Source: CAWBAT01 sp963810905 (GTDB lineage Bacteria > Acidobacteriota > Terriglobia > Versatilivoradales > Versatilivoraceae). Taken from it: a DNA stretch of 64,000 nucleotides. The DNA lies in contig CAWEPG010000006.1 in the NCBI GenBank assembly GCA_963810905.1, positions 248,001-312,000 on the forward strand, given 5' to 3'. Every line of letters starts with the position of its first letter. The stretch's first letter is position 1. The notes below the pieces were generated by a model, which was not told the origin of the DNA, searched no databases, and worked only from the letters and a program-made list of their open reading frames with translations. The translations under genes and the position numbers were made by a program. Shown in pieces: positions 8,531-17,869 of the stretch.

Positions 8531-9785
8531 AGATCCCCCGTTCTCGAATCGTAAAGGCGACACGATCGATTGCCAGCATGTAGGCGGCAATCCGCATATT
8601 TACATTATGACGATCTGCATAGGCGACGACTTCGTCAAAGCTATTGACCATAATCTCCTCAAGGCGCTCGTTGACGGTCTTCAAATTCCAAAAATACCCC
8701 TGCCGGTCCTGAACCCATTCAAAATAAGAGACGGTGACGCCTCCGGCATTAGCCAGGATATCCGGAATAATAAAGATTTTCTTGTCGTAAAGAATCTCGT
8801 CAGCCTGGGCCGTGGTTGGACCATTGGCCCCTTCGCAGATGATCTTGGCCTGAATCCGATCAGCGTTGTGGCTGGTAATTTGATTTTCAGTGGCAGCAGG
8901 GAGCAGAATATCGCAGGGTTGCTCCAATAGTTCCTTTGCATCGATCGGTTCAGCGTCAGGGAATCCCACCACTGTCCCGGCTTCTTTGGAGTGGGCCAGC
9001 AAACGAGTAATGTTTATTCCCAGCCTATTCATGATGGCACCCTGCACATCGGAGACTCCAATGATGCTGTATCCAGCAGCGTAAAGTAGAGTGGCTGCCA
9101 TAGAGCCCACATTACCAAACCCCTGAACAATCACACGCGTCATCTCCCGCTTCATGCCGAATCGAGAAATGGCACGATCGCAAACAATCTTACAGCCTCG
9201 ACCCGTCGCTTCACGACGACCCACCGACCCACCTAAATCCAGCGGCTTTCCTGTGACCACTCCGGTTACGGTCTTACGGACATGCATGGAATAGGTGTCC
9301 ATGATCCAGGCCATCACGCGCTCATCGGTGTTGATGTCGGGCGCCGGAACGTCTCTTTCCGGCCCTAAAATGTCAATCAGCGAAGCCGTGTAGCGTCGGG
9401 TGATTCTTTCGAGTTCACTCGAAGAAAGTTGCTTAGGGTCGCAAATGATTCCGCCCTTGGCACCACCAAACGGCAGTTTTACAACGGCGCATTTCCACGT
9501 CATCCAAGCAGCCAGGGCCCGAACTTCGTCCAGGGTAACATCGGGCGCATAACGTATGCCGCCCTTGGCTGGCCCTCTAGCAAAACTGTGTTGCACCCGA
9601 TAACCCTTAAACACTCTCAGTTTGCCATCGTCCATTTGAATAGGAATGGCAATCGTGATTTCTCGGTCTGGCGTCACTAGAATTTGATAGATGCCTTCAT
9701 CCAGCTTTAGCTTCTCCGCAGCGACCCGGAAACGGCTGAGCATTGCCTCATAGGGATTCGTTTCGGCCTGCGCGTTGTGCTCCAT
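8523..9785 (-). CDS. gdhA: Glutamate dehydrogenase (Glu/Leu/Phe/Val family)
   Basis: A 420-residue enzyme for the reversible NAD(P)-dependent deamination of glutamate to 2-oxoglutarate and ammonia in the cytoplasm. The dimerisation/catalytic half has the glycine-rich loop and substrate/catalytic lysines in KGGIRYAPDV and VKLPFGGAKGGI (about residues 89-123); the Rossmann half has VIVQGFGNVGSMAA (about residues 222-235) and CEGANGPTT. Length and order match the hexameric GDH family. The cofactor cannot be told by eye. A spacer of about 260 bp upstream may hold its promoter; serS follows with an overlap. Confidence 0.95.
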   Translation of the reverse strand: MEHNAQAETNPYEAMLSRFRVAAEKLKLDEGIYQILVTPDREITIAIPIQMDDGKLRVFKGYRVQHSFARGPAKGGIRYAPDVTLDEVRALAAWMTWKCAVVKLPFGGAKGGIICDPKQLSSSELERITRRYTASLIDILGPERDVPAPDINTDERVMAWIMDTYSMHVRKTVTGVVTGKPLDLGGSVGRREATGRGCKIVCDRAISRFGMKREMTRVIVQGFGNVGSMAATLLYAAGYSIIGVSDVQGAIMNRLGINITRLLAHSKEAGTVVGFPDAEPIDAKELLEQPCDILLPAATENQITSHNADRIQAKIICEGANGPTTAQADEILYDKKIFIIPDILANAGGVTVSYFEWVQDRQGYFWNLKTVNERLEEIMVNSFDEVVAYADRHNVNMRIAAYMLAIDRVAFTIRERGIYA

Positions 9786-10049
9786 GTGGCATTGACTCCT
9801 TAGGACTCCTCACTCCCAGTTCCTGTAAACTTAGTATAGAAGAGGCTTCAAAAGGGAAGCAAGCAGGATCACGTTATCAGGAGTGCTATTAAGTGGATTT
9901 TATGCGGACTTACCTATCGTTCAATGAAGTGGAGCCTCTCACGCAAGACATTGGGGAATGGAGCATTTTATAAACACGTGCTCTTATTCAGGGGGAAAGC
10001 AGATAGTCGGAACCGTCTCCGGAGATGAAAGTTATTTCAAATGGATGGA

Positions 10050-10955
10050 TTACTCTGCAAGTTGCACTTGGAAGGCAGGTTGCCTTTCGATTTCCTGAAG
10101 TTGGCTGTAAGTTACTTTCTGGTGAAACTTCGGGCTACTTAGAATTCTCGATACAAGTTTTGTATGCAGAGCGTGACCTGCTTTTTCAGCGACGATGCGC
10201 CCCACTAAGGGGCATCCGATTAACGACAAGTCTCCAATATTGTCGAGGATCTTGTGTCGGACAAACTCATCTTTGAATCTAAGTATGTCATTAAGGATTC
10301 CCGTCTTGGTGAGTACGATCGCATTTTCCAGCGACCCTCCCCGGACTAATCCATTTTTTCTCAATTCTTCCACTTCGTCCAAGAAACCAAAAGTTCGGGC
10401 AGGAGCAATTTCGGCTGCAAACTTCTTTGGGGTAGCTTCAAAATCAAAATTCTGCTTTCCGATCATCGGATGTGCAAAGTCGATTGAATAGCTGATCTGT
10501 AAGCTGCTTGCCGGGTAGACAGAAATGGTTTTACCACTTTCTTTGAGGTGAATCGGTTTCTCGATAATGAGGTACGTTCTGGGACGCTTTTGCACTTTGA
10601 GCCCAACTCTCCGGATCTCCCTCACGAACTCCAGTGCGCTCCCATCTAGAATGGGTACCTCCAAGTTATCCAATTCGATGATGGCATTGTCCACCCCGAA
10701 TATGTAAAGAGAGGATAACAGGTGCTCTACAGTGGAAATGAGGACCCCTTGTTTCAACAAGGTCGTGGCATAGGAGACATGGGCAACATTCTTGATGGTG
10801 GCCTCAATTTGAAAGTTATCCAGATCAACCCGCCTGAAAACGATCCCAGTATCTTGAGGAGCTGGAAGGACTTTAAGGTTGACCGTGGCACCGGTATGGA
10901 GTCCAACTCCCGAAAATGCTATGGGCGAGGCAAGTGTTTGCTGGTTTTCCACCAA
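10050..10955 (-). CDS. lpxC: UDP-3-O-acyl-N-acetylglucosamine deacetylase
   Basis: A 301-residue zinc deacetylase that performs the first committed step of lipid A synthesis. Visible signatures are FSGVGLHTG near the N-terminus, STVEHLLSSLY (first zinc-ligand His, about residue 79), the hydrophobic-passage region, and RHKILDNIGDL with the second His and the Asp ligand (about residues 234-244), followed by a catalytic-type His in GHALHTKL. Length matches the single-function LpxC. Its presence indicates a lipopolysaccharide outer membrane. It appears to be a single-gene unit. Confidence 0.95.
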   Translation of the reverse strand: MVENQQTLASPIAFSGVGLHTGATVNLKVLPAPQDTGIVFRRVDLDNFQIEATIKNVAHVSYATTLLKQGVLISTVEHLLSSLYIFGVDNAIIELDNLEVPILDGSALEFVREIRRVGLKVQKRPRTYLIIEKPIHLKESGKTISVYPASSLQISYSIDFAHPMIGKQNFDFEATPKKFAAEIAPARTFGFLDEVEELRKNGLVRGGSLENAIVLTKTGILNDILRFKDEFVRHKILDNIGDLSLIGCPLVGRIVAEKAGHALHTKLVSRILSSPKFHQKVTYSQLQEIERQPAFQVQLAE

Positions 10956-11285
10956 TCCTCCGTGTCGTCATATCCAAAGAATCGAGTCAATAGGGCCATC
11001 AGAACTTCTCTATTAAGGTCTATGCAGCTTGTAGCCCAACCAATAGGAGAATTATACATCTTAATGAAAACAAATAAGATAGTAATTTAACCCAGCTTCT
11101 TTGTCTCTCATGACATGTCTCCTAAATGAGACACTATCGTGCGGGAAACTCTAGAATGTGTTGCCTTAAGCCGAACGGGTGGTCTCTTGGAAAATTCTAT
11201 AAATTTGTGTCGCAGCCACTTGACAAGTGTTGGCGGTAAATGAATAATACAAATGCGACCATTTTAGTCGGATATATTTAAGGCC
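10956..11285. promoter_or_regulatory. Divergent intergenic region with suf promoter and IscR-like operator
   Basis: This 330-bp gap separates lpxC (-) from the suf regulator gene (+). A TTGACA box lies at 11220-11225, with TAATAC at 11245-11250 as a possible -10 (19-nt spacing, longer than ideal). Directly after it, 11249-11279 holds an imperfect dyad centred on CGAC-N7-GTCG (11256-11259 and 11267-11270). The right half, TTTTAGTCGGATAT, matches the E. coli IscR type 1 consensus half-site closely; the left half is weaker. The position over or just after the -10 fits repression by the regulator encoded next, i.e. autoregulation of the suf operon. Confidence 0.55.
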
Positions 11286-11762
11286 ATGCTTAAACTGTCG
11301 AAAAAGGTTGATTACGGTCTCATTTCATTAATGCATCTCGCCCGGCACCCAGACAAGCCCTATTGGAGTGCCCGAGAGATTGGAGCCGAGTATGACATCC
11401 CTCTTGAATTGTTGGCCAAGGTGCTACAGAAGCTGGCTCAGCGAGGGTTGCTCAACTCCCAGCACGGCGCCTACGGCGGCTACTCACTCCGTTTGAGTCC
11501 GGACAAGATTAATGTGGCTGAAGTCATTCAAGCCATAGAAGGGCCGTTCTCGTTGACCGACTGTGTCTCTGATGAAGGAGTGTGTGGCCAGTTTGACAAA
11601 TGCAACGTGAAAAGCCCGTTGCAGCGATTGAATGACCTGGTTGTGCAAGGGTTGATGGACATCACGATTGATCAGATGAACCGTGAGGACTCGGACCTTT
11701 CGGTCCACAGTTCCGCTGCTCGCAACGAACCCAGCCTTGTGAGTATCACAATTCCGGAATAG
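11286..11762 (+). CDS. Rrf2/IscR-family Fe-S-sensing regulator of the suf operon
   Basis: A 158-residue winged-helix regulator. The N-terminus MLKLSKKVDYGLISLMHLA and the recognition region YDIPLELLAKVLQKLAQRGLLNSQHGAYGGY are typical of Rrf2 proteins. Three cysteines, Cys93, Cys100 and Cys106, lie in the loop that binds a [2Fe-2S] cluster in IscR (Cys92, Cys98, Cys104 in E. coli), so it is probably a cluster-sensing IscR/SufR-like repressor. It is the first gene of the suf operon, 28 nt before sufB, and an IscR-like dyad lies directly before its start. The C-terminal 40 residues are polar and likely flexible. Confidence 0.9.
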   Translation: MLKLSKKVDYGLISLMHLARHPDKPYWSAREIGAEYDIPLELLAKVLQKLAQRGLLNSQHGAYGGYSLRLSPDKINVAEVIQAIEGPFSLTDCVSDEGVCGQFDKCNVKSPLQRLNDLVVQGLMDITIDQMNREDSDLSVHSSAARNEPSLVSITIPE

Positions 11763-11790
11763 AGAAGGATAATTTGAGGAGAAATGGAAC

Positions 11791-13239
11791 ATGAGTACTG
11801 AGACTTCGACAATTCAGGAGCTCACCGACATTGAGTACAAATATGGATTTGTGACGGACATTGACGCCGATGTTCTTCCTCGTGGTTTGAATGAAGACGT
11901 CATTCGTATCATCTCGGCGAAGAAGATGGAGCCGGAATTCATGCTGGAATGGCGGCTTAAATCCTACCGGCATTGGTTGACAATGAAAGAACCGACATGG
12001 GCCCATGTCCACTATCCGCCCATTGACTATCAGAACGTCATTTATTATTCAGCTCCCAGAACGCAAAAGGCCTCTCCCAAGAGCCTTGAAGAAATTGATC
12101 CGGAATTGTTAAAGACCTACGAAAAGCTGGGCATCCCCCTCAGAGAGCAGGAACGGCTGAGCGGTGTGGCTGTTGACGCGGTGTTTGACAGTGTCTCGGT
12201 GGCCACAACCTTTAAAGGCAAGCTGGCAGAACTCGGAATCATTTTCTGCTCATTCTCGGAAGCTGTACGGGAGCACCCGGATCTGATCAAAAAGTACCTT
12301 GGCTCGGTCGTGCCGTATACGGATAATTTTTTTGCAGCCCTGAACGCAGCGGTTTTCAGTGATGGTTCATTTTGCTATATCCCGAAGGGTGTTCGATGTC
12401 CCATGGAATTGTCGACTTATTTTCGAATTAATGCCAAAGACACCGGGCAGTTTGAACGCACACTGATTATTGCGGAGGAGGGAGCTTACGTTAGCTATCT
12501 GGAAGGATGCACCGCTCCCATGCGAGACGAGAATCAATTGCATGCGGCTGTGGTCGAACTGGTCGCGTTAGATAATGCCCAAATCAAATACTCGACCGTA
12601 CAAAATTGGTACCCGGGAGATAAAGAAGGAAAAGGCGGAATCTACAATTTTGTGACCAAGCGCGGGAAATGTTTGGGAGTGAATTCCAAGATCTCCTGGA
12701 CACAAGTAGAGACGGGATCTGCGATCACCTGGAAATATCCCAGTTGTATCTTGCAAGGGGACAACTCGGTTGGAGAATTCTATTCGGTGGCGGTGACCAA
12801 CAACTACCAACAAGCGGACACGGGAACCAAGATGATTCATATTGGTAAGAATACTCGCAGTACGATCGTGTCGAAGGGCATTTCCGCCGGGCATGGCCAG
12901 AACACCTATCGGGGCGCCGTTAAGATCCTTAAAGGTGCAGCGGGGGCTCGCAACTATTCCCAATGCGACTCGTTGTTGCTGGGTGATAAGTGCGGTGCCC
13001 ACACTTTCCCCTATATCGAGGTGAAAAACAGCACCGCGAAGATGGAGCATGAAGCCTCCACCTCTAAGATTGGAGAGGATCAAATCTTTTATTGTAAGCA
13101 ACGAGGGCTCTCGGCAGAAGATGCGGTGTCGATGATCGTCAATGGCTTCTGTAAGCAAGTCTTCCGGGAACTTCCCATGGAATTTGCAGTTGAAGCTCAG
13201 AAGCTCCTCGGTGTGAGTTTGGAAGGCAGTGTCGGGTAG
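11791..13239 (+). CDS. sufB: Fe-S cluster assembly scaffold protein SufB
   Basis: A 482-residue SufB, the scaffold subunit of the SufBCD complex on which Fe-S clusters are built. It has the family landmarks: an N-terminal region with FMLEWRLKSYRHWL, then a long beta-helix core with GVRCPMELSTYFRINA, the cysteine-containing YLEGCTAPMRDENQLHAAVVE, and the conserved C-terminal stretch KMEHEASTSKIGEDQIFYCKQRGL (given here only as a region, about residues 410-435). A ribosome site TTGAGGAGA precedes the ATG by 9 nt. Gene order regulator-sufB-sufC-sufD-sufS-sufU supports the call. Confidence 0.97.
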   Translation: MSTETSTIQELTDIEYKYGFVTDIDADVLPRGLNEDVIRIISAKKMEPEFMLEWRLKSYRHWLTMKEPTWAHVHYPPIDYQNVIYYSAPRTQKASPKSLEEIDPELLKTYEKLGIPLREQERLSGVAVDAVFDSVSVATTFKGKLAELGIIFCSFSEAVREHPDLIKKYLGSVVPYTDNFFAALNAAVFSDGSFCYIPKGVRCPMELSTYFRINAKDTGQFERTLIIAEEGAYVSYLEGCTAPMRDENQLHAAVVELVALDNAQIKYSTVQNWYPGDKEGKGGIYNFVTKRGKCLGVNSKISWTQVETGSAITWKYPSCILQGDNSVGEFYSVAVTNNYQQADTGTKMIHIGKNTRSTIVSKGISAGHGQNTYRGAVKILKGAAGARNYSQCDSLLLGDKCGAHTFPYIEVKNSTAKMEHEASTSKIGEDQIFYCKQRGLSAEDAVSMIVNGFCKQVFRELPMEFAVEAQKLLGVSLEGSVG

Positions 13240-13304
13240 GACTTTCATTGGGAATGACAAAGAGCTCATTTGAAGTAGGCAATACGACGGGAGACTGAGT
13301 ACTT

Positions 13305-14057
13305 ATGCTTGAAATTCGAAATTTACATGCGGGCATCGGCGGGAAGATGATTCTACAAGGGATCAACCTAACTATAAGAGCGGGGGAGGTGCATGCCATT
13401 ATGGGACCGAATGGCTCTGGGAAAAGCACACTGTCCCAGGTTTTAGCTGGTCGGGAAAGTTATGAAATTACTGAGGGGGAAATTCTTTATGAGGGGAAAA
13501 ACCTTTTAGAGATGTCCCCCGAAGAGCGAGCCCGAGAAGGGATCTTCATGGCCTTTCAGTACCCTGTTGAAATCCCGGGAGTCAACAATGCCTATTTTCT
13601 CAAGGCCGCACTCAATGCGATCCGAAAATCTCGCGGACTCGAAGAGCTGGATGCAATGGATTTTCTGAAGCTGATCAAAGAAAAAATGAAAATCGTCGAG
13701 ATGGACGAAAGCCTGATCAACCGCTCGGTCAATGAAGGTTTTTCCGGTGGGGAGAAAAAGAGGAATGAAATTTTCCATATGGCTATCCTCGACCCCAAGC
13801 TGGCGATACTGGACGAAACGGACTCTGGCCTGGATATTGACGCCTTAAAGATTGTTGCCAAAGGGGTAAATACTTTGCGAAGCAAAGATCGAGCCGTCAT
13901 TTTGATTACCCATTACCAACGATTGCTGAATTACATCATTCCCGATTATGTCCATGTTCTCTCGGGCGGGAAGATTGTCAGGTCTGGGGACAAAGAACTC
14001 GCCCATGAGTTGGAAGCAAAGGGTTATGCCTGGCTCGAAGAACCCGTCAAGGTTTAA
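13305..14057 (+). CDS. sufC: Fe-S assembly ATPase SufC
   Basis: A 250-residue ABC-type ATPase that drives conformational change in the SufBCD scaffold. Walker A is GPNGSGKST (residues 34-42), the Q-loop is MAFQYPVEIPG, the ABC signature is the SufC-type FSGGEKKRNE, Walker B is LAILDETDSGLD, and the switch His is in LITHYQR. There is no membrane segment, as expected for this soluble member of the ABC superfamily. It lies 65 nt after sufB in the same direction. Confidence 0.97.
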   Translation: MLEIRNLHAGIGGKMILQGINLTIRAGEVHAIMGPNGSGKSTLSQVLAGRESYEITEGEILYEGKNLLEMSPEERAREGIFMAFQYPVEIPGVNNAYFLKAALNAIRKSRGLEELDAMDFLKLIKEKMKIVEMDESLINRSVNEGFSGGEKKRNEIFHMAILDPKLAILDETDSGLDIDALKIVAKGVNTLRSKDRAVILITHYQRLLNYIIPDYVHVLSGGKIVRSGDKELAHELEAKGYAWLEEPVKV

Positions 14058-14224
14058 TAACTATTCCCCCGTGGTAGAGGGTTCCCAGTCTGGAATCTTA
14101 AACTCTCAAGTGATCTTTTTCCCCTCTACCCTGGGTATGAGGACCCGGTGACGAACAGGTGGCCTGCCCTGGGTCACCCATATGATTAGTTCCAGGCAAT
14201 ATGTTGAAGGATTGATTTTGACCT

Positions 14225-15565
14225 ATGATTCAAGTGACTGAAGAAAAAGAAACCTATCTATCCCATTTTGCTGATCTTCAAAGGACCCGGAAACGAGTGG
14301 GGCCTGCGTGGCTTCACGCCTTGCAAGAAACGGCCATGACATCGTTCGAGAAACTGGGATTCCCGAACGTTCATGATGAGGAATGGCGTTTTACCAATGT
14401 AGCTCCGATTGCGAAAAGGACCTTTAAGCCTGTAGCCACTGCGAGCCAAAAATTCCCTTTGAAGAAGATCCAACCGTGGATTTTAGGCCAATGGAAAAGC
14501 CATCGTTTGGTGTTTGTGAACGGGATGTTCTCGGCGGAGCTTTCCGCTCTGCAATCGTTTCCTTCAGGTGTGATCTTAGGTAGCTTATCCCAGGCTTTGA
14601 ATACCCATGAAGGTTTAGTTGAGCCGCATCTGGCCCGTCAGACACCATTCGAGAAGGATTCATTCTCCGCTCTGAACACAGCTTTTCTGCATGATGGGGC
14701 ATTCATTTATATACCGAGGGGGGTAGTGTTGGAAAAACCTATCCATGTCCTCTACCTAACGACAATGGATTCGCATGAATCTCCGGTATCTCACCCGCGG
14801 AGTTTGATCATTGCTGAGTCGAGCAGCCAGGCGCAAGTGCTTGAAAGTTACGCGGGGTCAGGCAATGGAGTTTATTTCACGAATGCGGTTACCGAGGTCG
14901 TTGCCGGCGAAAATGCCCGAGTTGAGCATTACAAGTTTCAACGTGAAAGTGTGGAAGCCTTCCATATTTCCACGTTTCAGGCGCAGCTCAACCGCGATGC
15001 TAATGTTTCGAGCTTCTCCATTTCCCTGGGTGGAGCGTTAGTACGCAACAATGTCAACGTGGTCTTGAATGGCGAAGGCGCCGAAGCCACGCTAAATGGC
15101 TTTTACCTCGTGAATGGCTTCCAACATGTGGACAATCATACTTGCATTGATCACGCCAAGCCCCATTGCAACAGCTTCGAGCTCTATAAAGGAATCCTGG
15201 ATGGGAACGCCAGAGCTGTCTTCAATGGACGAATTATCGTTCGCCAGGATGCACAGAAGACAGATTCTAAACAGACCAACAAGAACCTTATCCTATCAGA
15301 AGAAGCTCTTGTCAACACGAACCCACAGTTAGAAATTTATGCTGACGACGTCAAGTGTACGCACGGTGCCACAATCGGCCAGCTCGATGCCGATTCTATC
15401 TTTTACCTGCGCAGTCGCGGGATTGACTATGATTCAGCGCGGCACCTCTTGACCTATGCTTTTGCCAGTGAACTGAATAACCGAATTAACATCGAACCTC
15501 TCCGCGCTGAGCTGGAAAGCATTCTCTTTGCTCGATTGGCGGAAGGTCGAAAAATCAAGGGTTAG
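14225..15565 (+). CDS. sufD: Fe-S assembly protein SufD
   Basis: A 446-residue SufD, the partner of SufB in the SufBCD complex. The core contains DGAFIYIPRGVVLEKPIHVLY, EVVAGENARVEHYK, and the C-terminal ILSEEALVNTNPQLEIYADD followed by DVKCTHGATIGQLD, all typical of the SufBD beta-helix; the N-terminus carries EEWRFTNVAPI. The 167-bp gap after sufC is wider than others in the operon and holds a short stem (GGTGAC...GTCACC, about 14139-14178) whose role is unknown. The stop is 3 nt from the sufS start. Confidence 0.95.
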   Translation: MIQVTEEKETYLSHFADLQRTRKRVGPAWLHALQETAMTSFEKLGFPNVHDEEWRFTNVAPIAKRTFKPVATASQKFPLKKIQPWILGQWKSHRLVFVNGMFSAELSALQSFPSGVILGSLSQALNTHEGLVEPHLARQTPFEKDSFSALNTAFLHDGAFIYIPRGVVLEKPIHVLYLTTMDSHESPVSHPRSLIIAESSSQAQVLESYAGSGNGVYFTNAVTEVVAGENARVEHYKFQRESVEAFHISTFQAQLNRDANVSSFSISLGGALVRNNVNVVLNGEGAEATLNGFYLVNGFQHVDNHTCIDHAKPHCNSFELYKGILDGNARAVFNGRIIVRQDAQKTDSKQTNKNLILSEEALVNTNPQLEIYADDVKCTHGATIGQLDADSIFYLRSRGIDYDSARHLLTYAFASELNNRINIEPLRAELESILFARLAEGRKIKG

Positions 15566-15568
15566 CCT

Positions 15569-16843
15569 ATGAAAACCTCTGCGGAAATAGTAGCCCAAGT
15601 AAATTCACGGCCAGAAAAGGACCTCCCTTTTGATGTACACAGAATCAGGCAAGACTTTCCAATCTTGCAACAGAAGATTTACGGAAGGCCTTTGGTTTAC
15701 TTTGATAATGCCGCCTCAAGCCAGAAACCAAAGCAAGTCATTGACGCCATCACCCATCTTTATTATGAAGACTACTCAAACATCCATCGTGGCGTTCACA
15801 CGCTGAGTGAGCGGTCCACTAGGGCGTACGAAGAAGTCCGCAGAAAGGTCCAACAATTCATCCACGCAAGGGAAGATCGGGAAATCGTGTTTGTTAGGGG
15901 GACCACCGAAGCGATCAATCTCGTGGCCCATAGTTTTGGTCAAATTGCCGTCGGAGAGGGCGACGAGATCCTGATCACGGCTCTGGAGCACCATTCCAAT
16001 ATAGTGCCATGGCAACTGCTTTGTGAAAGGAAGAAGGCCTGTTTGCGCGTTGCGCCAATTAATGATGAGGGGGATGTTAAATTAGACGAGTTTGAGAAGC
16101 TGATCAGTGACCGAACGAAGCTTGTGGCGGTGACGCAAGTTTCCAACGCCCTTGGCACCGTTAACCCGGTAGCCAAGATGATCCGGATCGCACATCGGCA
16201 AAATGTTCCAGTCCTGGTGGACGGTGCTCAAGCGGTCCCCCACATGAAAGTGGACGTCCAGGAACTGGATTGCGATTTCTATTCCTTTTCAGGTCATAAA
16301 CTCTTTGGCCCGACCGGTGTGGGTGTGTTGTACGGCAAGGCCAAGTTGCTGGAATCCATGCCTCCCTACCAAGGAGGCGGGGAAATGATTACTTCGGTTA
16401 CTTTTGAAAAGTCAACCTTCAATAAGATTCCATTTAAATTTGAGGCTGGGACGCCCGATATCGCAGGGGTGATCGGGTTGGGTGCGGCCATTGATTATGT
16501 CAATCAAATCGGTCTGGATAAAATCGCTGCCTACGAACACGAGCTTCTCGATTATGCCAGACAGAAAATAGCGGTGATACCAGGCGTTCGAATTCTTGGA
16601 AATGCCCAGGAGCAAGCGAGCCTGTTGTCATTCCTGTTGGATGACATCCATCCTCATGATATCGGCACCATTCTTGACCAGGAAGGCATCGCAATCCGGG
16701 CCGGACATCACTGTGCGCAGCCGGTCATGGATCGTTTTGGTGTTTCTGCGACGGCTCGAGCCTCTTTTGCTTTTTACAACACGAAAGAAGAAGTGGATGC
16801 ACTGGTCGATGGGTTGCGGAAAGTCAGGGAGGTGTTTGGCTAA
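15569..16843 (+). CDS. sufS: Cysteine desulfurase SufS
   Basis: A 424-residue PLP-dependent group II cysteine desulfurase that removes sulfur from cysteine and passes it on as a persulfide for Fe-S cluster synthesis. Marks are YFDNAASSQKP (about residues 44-54), the PLP lysine in SGHKLFGPTG (Lys244), and the catalytic cysteine in RAGHHCAQP (Cys382). The next gene, sufU, starts inside its stop codon (TAATG), and SufU is the usual sulfur acceptor of this desulfurase when SufE is missing, as it is here. Confidence 0.97.
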   Translation: MKTSAEIVAQVNSRPEKDLPFDVHRIRQDFPILQQKIYGRPLVYFDNAASSQKPKQVIDAITHLYYEDYSNIHRGVHTLSERSTRAYEEVRRKVQQFIHAREDREIVFVRGTTEAINLVAHSFGQIAVGEGDEILITALEHHSNIVPWQLLCERKKACLRVAPINDEGDVKLDEFEKLISDRTKLVAVTQVSNALGTVNPVAKMIRIAHRQNVPVLVDGAQAVPHMKVDVQELDCDFYSFSGHKLFGPTGVGVLYGKAKLLESMPPYQGGGEMITSVTFEKSTFNKIPFKFEAGTPDIAGVIGLGAAIDYVNQIGLDKIAAYEHELLDYARQKIAVIPGVRILGNAQEQASLLSFLLDDIHPHDIGTILDQEGIAIRAGHHCAQPVMDRFGVSATARASFAFYNTKEEVDALVDGLRKVREVFG

Positions 16844-17295
16844 TGTCGGATCTGCGCGATCTTTACCAGGAACTCATTCTGGACCACACCAAAAAGCCCC
16901 GCAACTTCCGCAAGATCGAGGGAGTCGGCTCAAAAGCTGACGGGCACAATCCTCTCTGTGGCGACAAACTCACCGTCTTTCTTATTGTTGATGGGGGGAT
17001 TGTGACTGATATTAGCTTTCTCGGGTCTGGCTGTGCGATTTCGATGGCTTCTGCTTCAATGATGACGGAATGCTTGAAAGGTAAGACCATAGCAGAAGCC
17101 AAAACGATGTTCGGACGCTTTCATGAACTGCTTACGGGAGATTCTAAAGGCCCGACAGACCCTGAGAGCCTGGGCAAACTCGTGGTATTTGGCGGGGTTA
17201 AGGAATTTCCAGTGCGTGTCAAATGCGCCACACTTGCTTGGCACACGATGAATGCGATCCTTGAACATCAAGAGGAGCCGGTGTCAACAGAGTGA
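16843..17295 (+). CDS. sufU: SufU sulfur-transfer protein
   Basis: A 150-residue IscU-like fold protein. The zinc/sulfur-binding ligands are in place: Cys39 and Asp41 in PLCGDKL, Cys64 in GSGCAIS and Cys128 in VKCATLAWH. The roughly 20-residue insertion between the second and third ligands (GDSKGPTDPESLGKL region) is the feature that separates SufU from IscU; SufU accepts sulfur from SufS rather than acting as the main scaffold. The ATG overlaps the sufS stop. A SufU-type Suf system is best known from Gram-positive bacteria but also occurs in other phyla. Confidence 0.93.
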   Translation: MSDLRDLYQELILDHTKKPRNFRKIEGVGSKADGHNPLCGDKLTVFLIVDGGIVTDISFLGSGCAISMASASMMTECLKGKTIAEAKTMFGRFHELLTGDSKGPTDPESLGKLVVFGGVKEFPVRVKCATLAWHTMNAILEHQEEPVSTE

Positions 17296-17326
17296 TTGAG
17301 GGGGAGTAGTAGAAGGAAACGCGATG

Positions 17327-17350
17327 CCGCTGGCGAGTTATCTCCAGCGG
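17327..17350 (+). other. Perfect 7-bp hairpin between sufU and the SufT-like gene
   Basis: CCGCTGG (17327-17333) pairs exactly with CCAGCGG (17344-17350) across a 10-nt loop. There is no following T-run, so it is unlikely to be a simple terminator. It may stabilise or process the suf mRNA between sufU and the last gene. Confidence 0.4.
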
Positions 17351-17387
17351 TGAGTTCGATTGACGTTAGATATTATATTGCGGAGTC

Positions 17388-17792
17388 ATGATCATGGATT
17401 CAACGAATTCTTTGGGAAAGTCCGAATTGGAGTCAGCAAGTGCTTCAAACCGTGTTCCTACCGAGCCCGCCAGTCCAGCGGTTGATCCCAACGAACTGTA
17501 TGAGAAGATCGTTGATATGATCCGCACGATTTACGATCCGGAAATCCCGGTAAATATTTATGAGATTGGCCTCATCTACAACATTGATATTGATCCTTCC
17601 AACGCTGTAAGCATCCGTATGACCCTCACGTCTCCCGCCTGCCCTTCGGCAGGAACTTTGCCCGGGGAAGTTGAAGATAAAGTTCGCCGGGTGGAGGGGG
17701 TCAGTGGAGCTCGCGTGGAGGTGGTCTGGGATCCGGTCTGGACGCCAACCATGATGTCTGAGGCTGCCAAGCTTCAGCTTGGGATGTTCTGA
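17388..17792 (+). CDS. SufT-like MIP18/DUF59 family Fe-S maturation protein
   Basis: A 134-residue protein whose last 100 residues form a MIP18 (DUF59, PaaD-like) domain: TIYDPEIPVNIYEIGLIYNIDID, the conserved cysteine in TSPACPSAGTLP, and VEVVWDPVWTPTMMSEAAK. Stand-alone proteins of this type in suf operons (SufT) help load Fe-S clusters onto target proteins. The first 35 residues are Ser/Ala/Pro-rich and probably disordered. Starts at 17388 or at the in-frame ATG at 17394 are equally possible. It lies 93 nt after sufU and probably ends the operon. Confidence 0.85.
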   Translation: MIMDSTNSLGKSELESASASNRVPTEPASPAVDPNELYEKIVDMIRTIYDPEIPVNIYEIGLIYNIDIDPSNAVSIRMTLTSPACPSAGTLPGEVEDKVRRVEGVSGARVEVVWDPVWTPTMMSEAAKLQLGMF

Positions 17793-17869
17793 TCTCTGAT
17801 CATTGCTGAATATAGCGGGCCCTCGCACTACTCAGGATTCGAACGGAGTGGAGCCATATGTGCCCCCTC

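Noticed and set aside
12568..13269. - strand open frame of 233 residues
   Set aside because: Antisense shadow of sufB with no family features.
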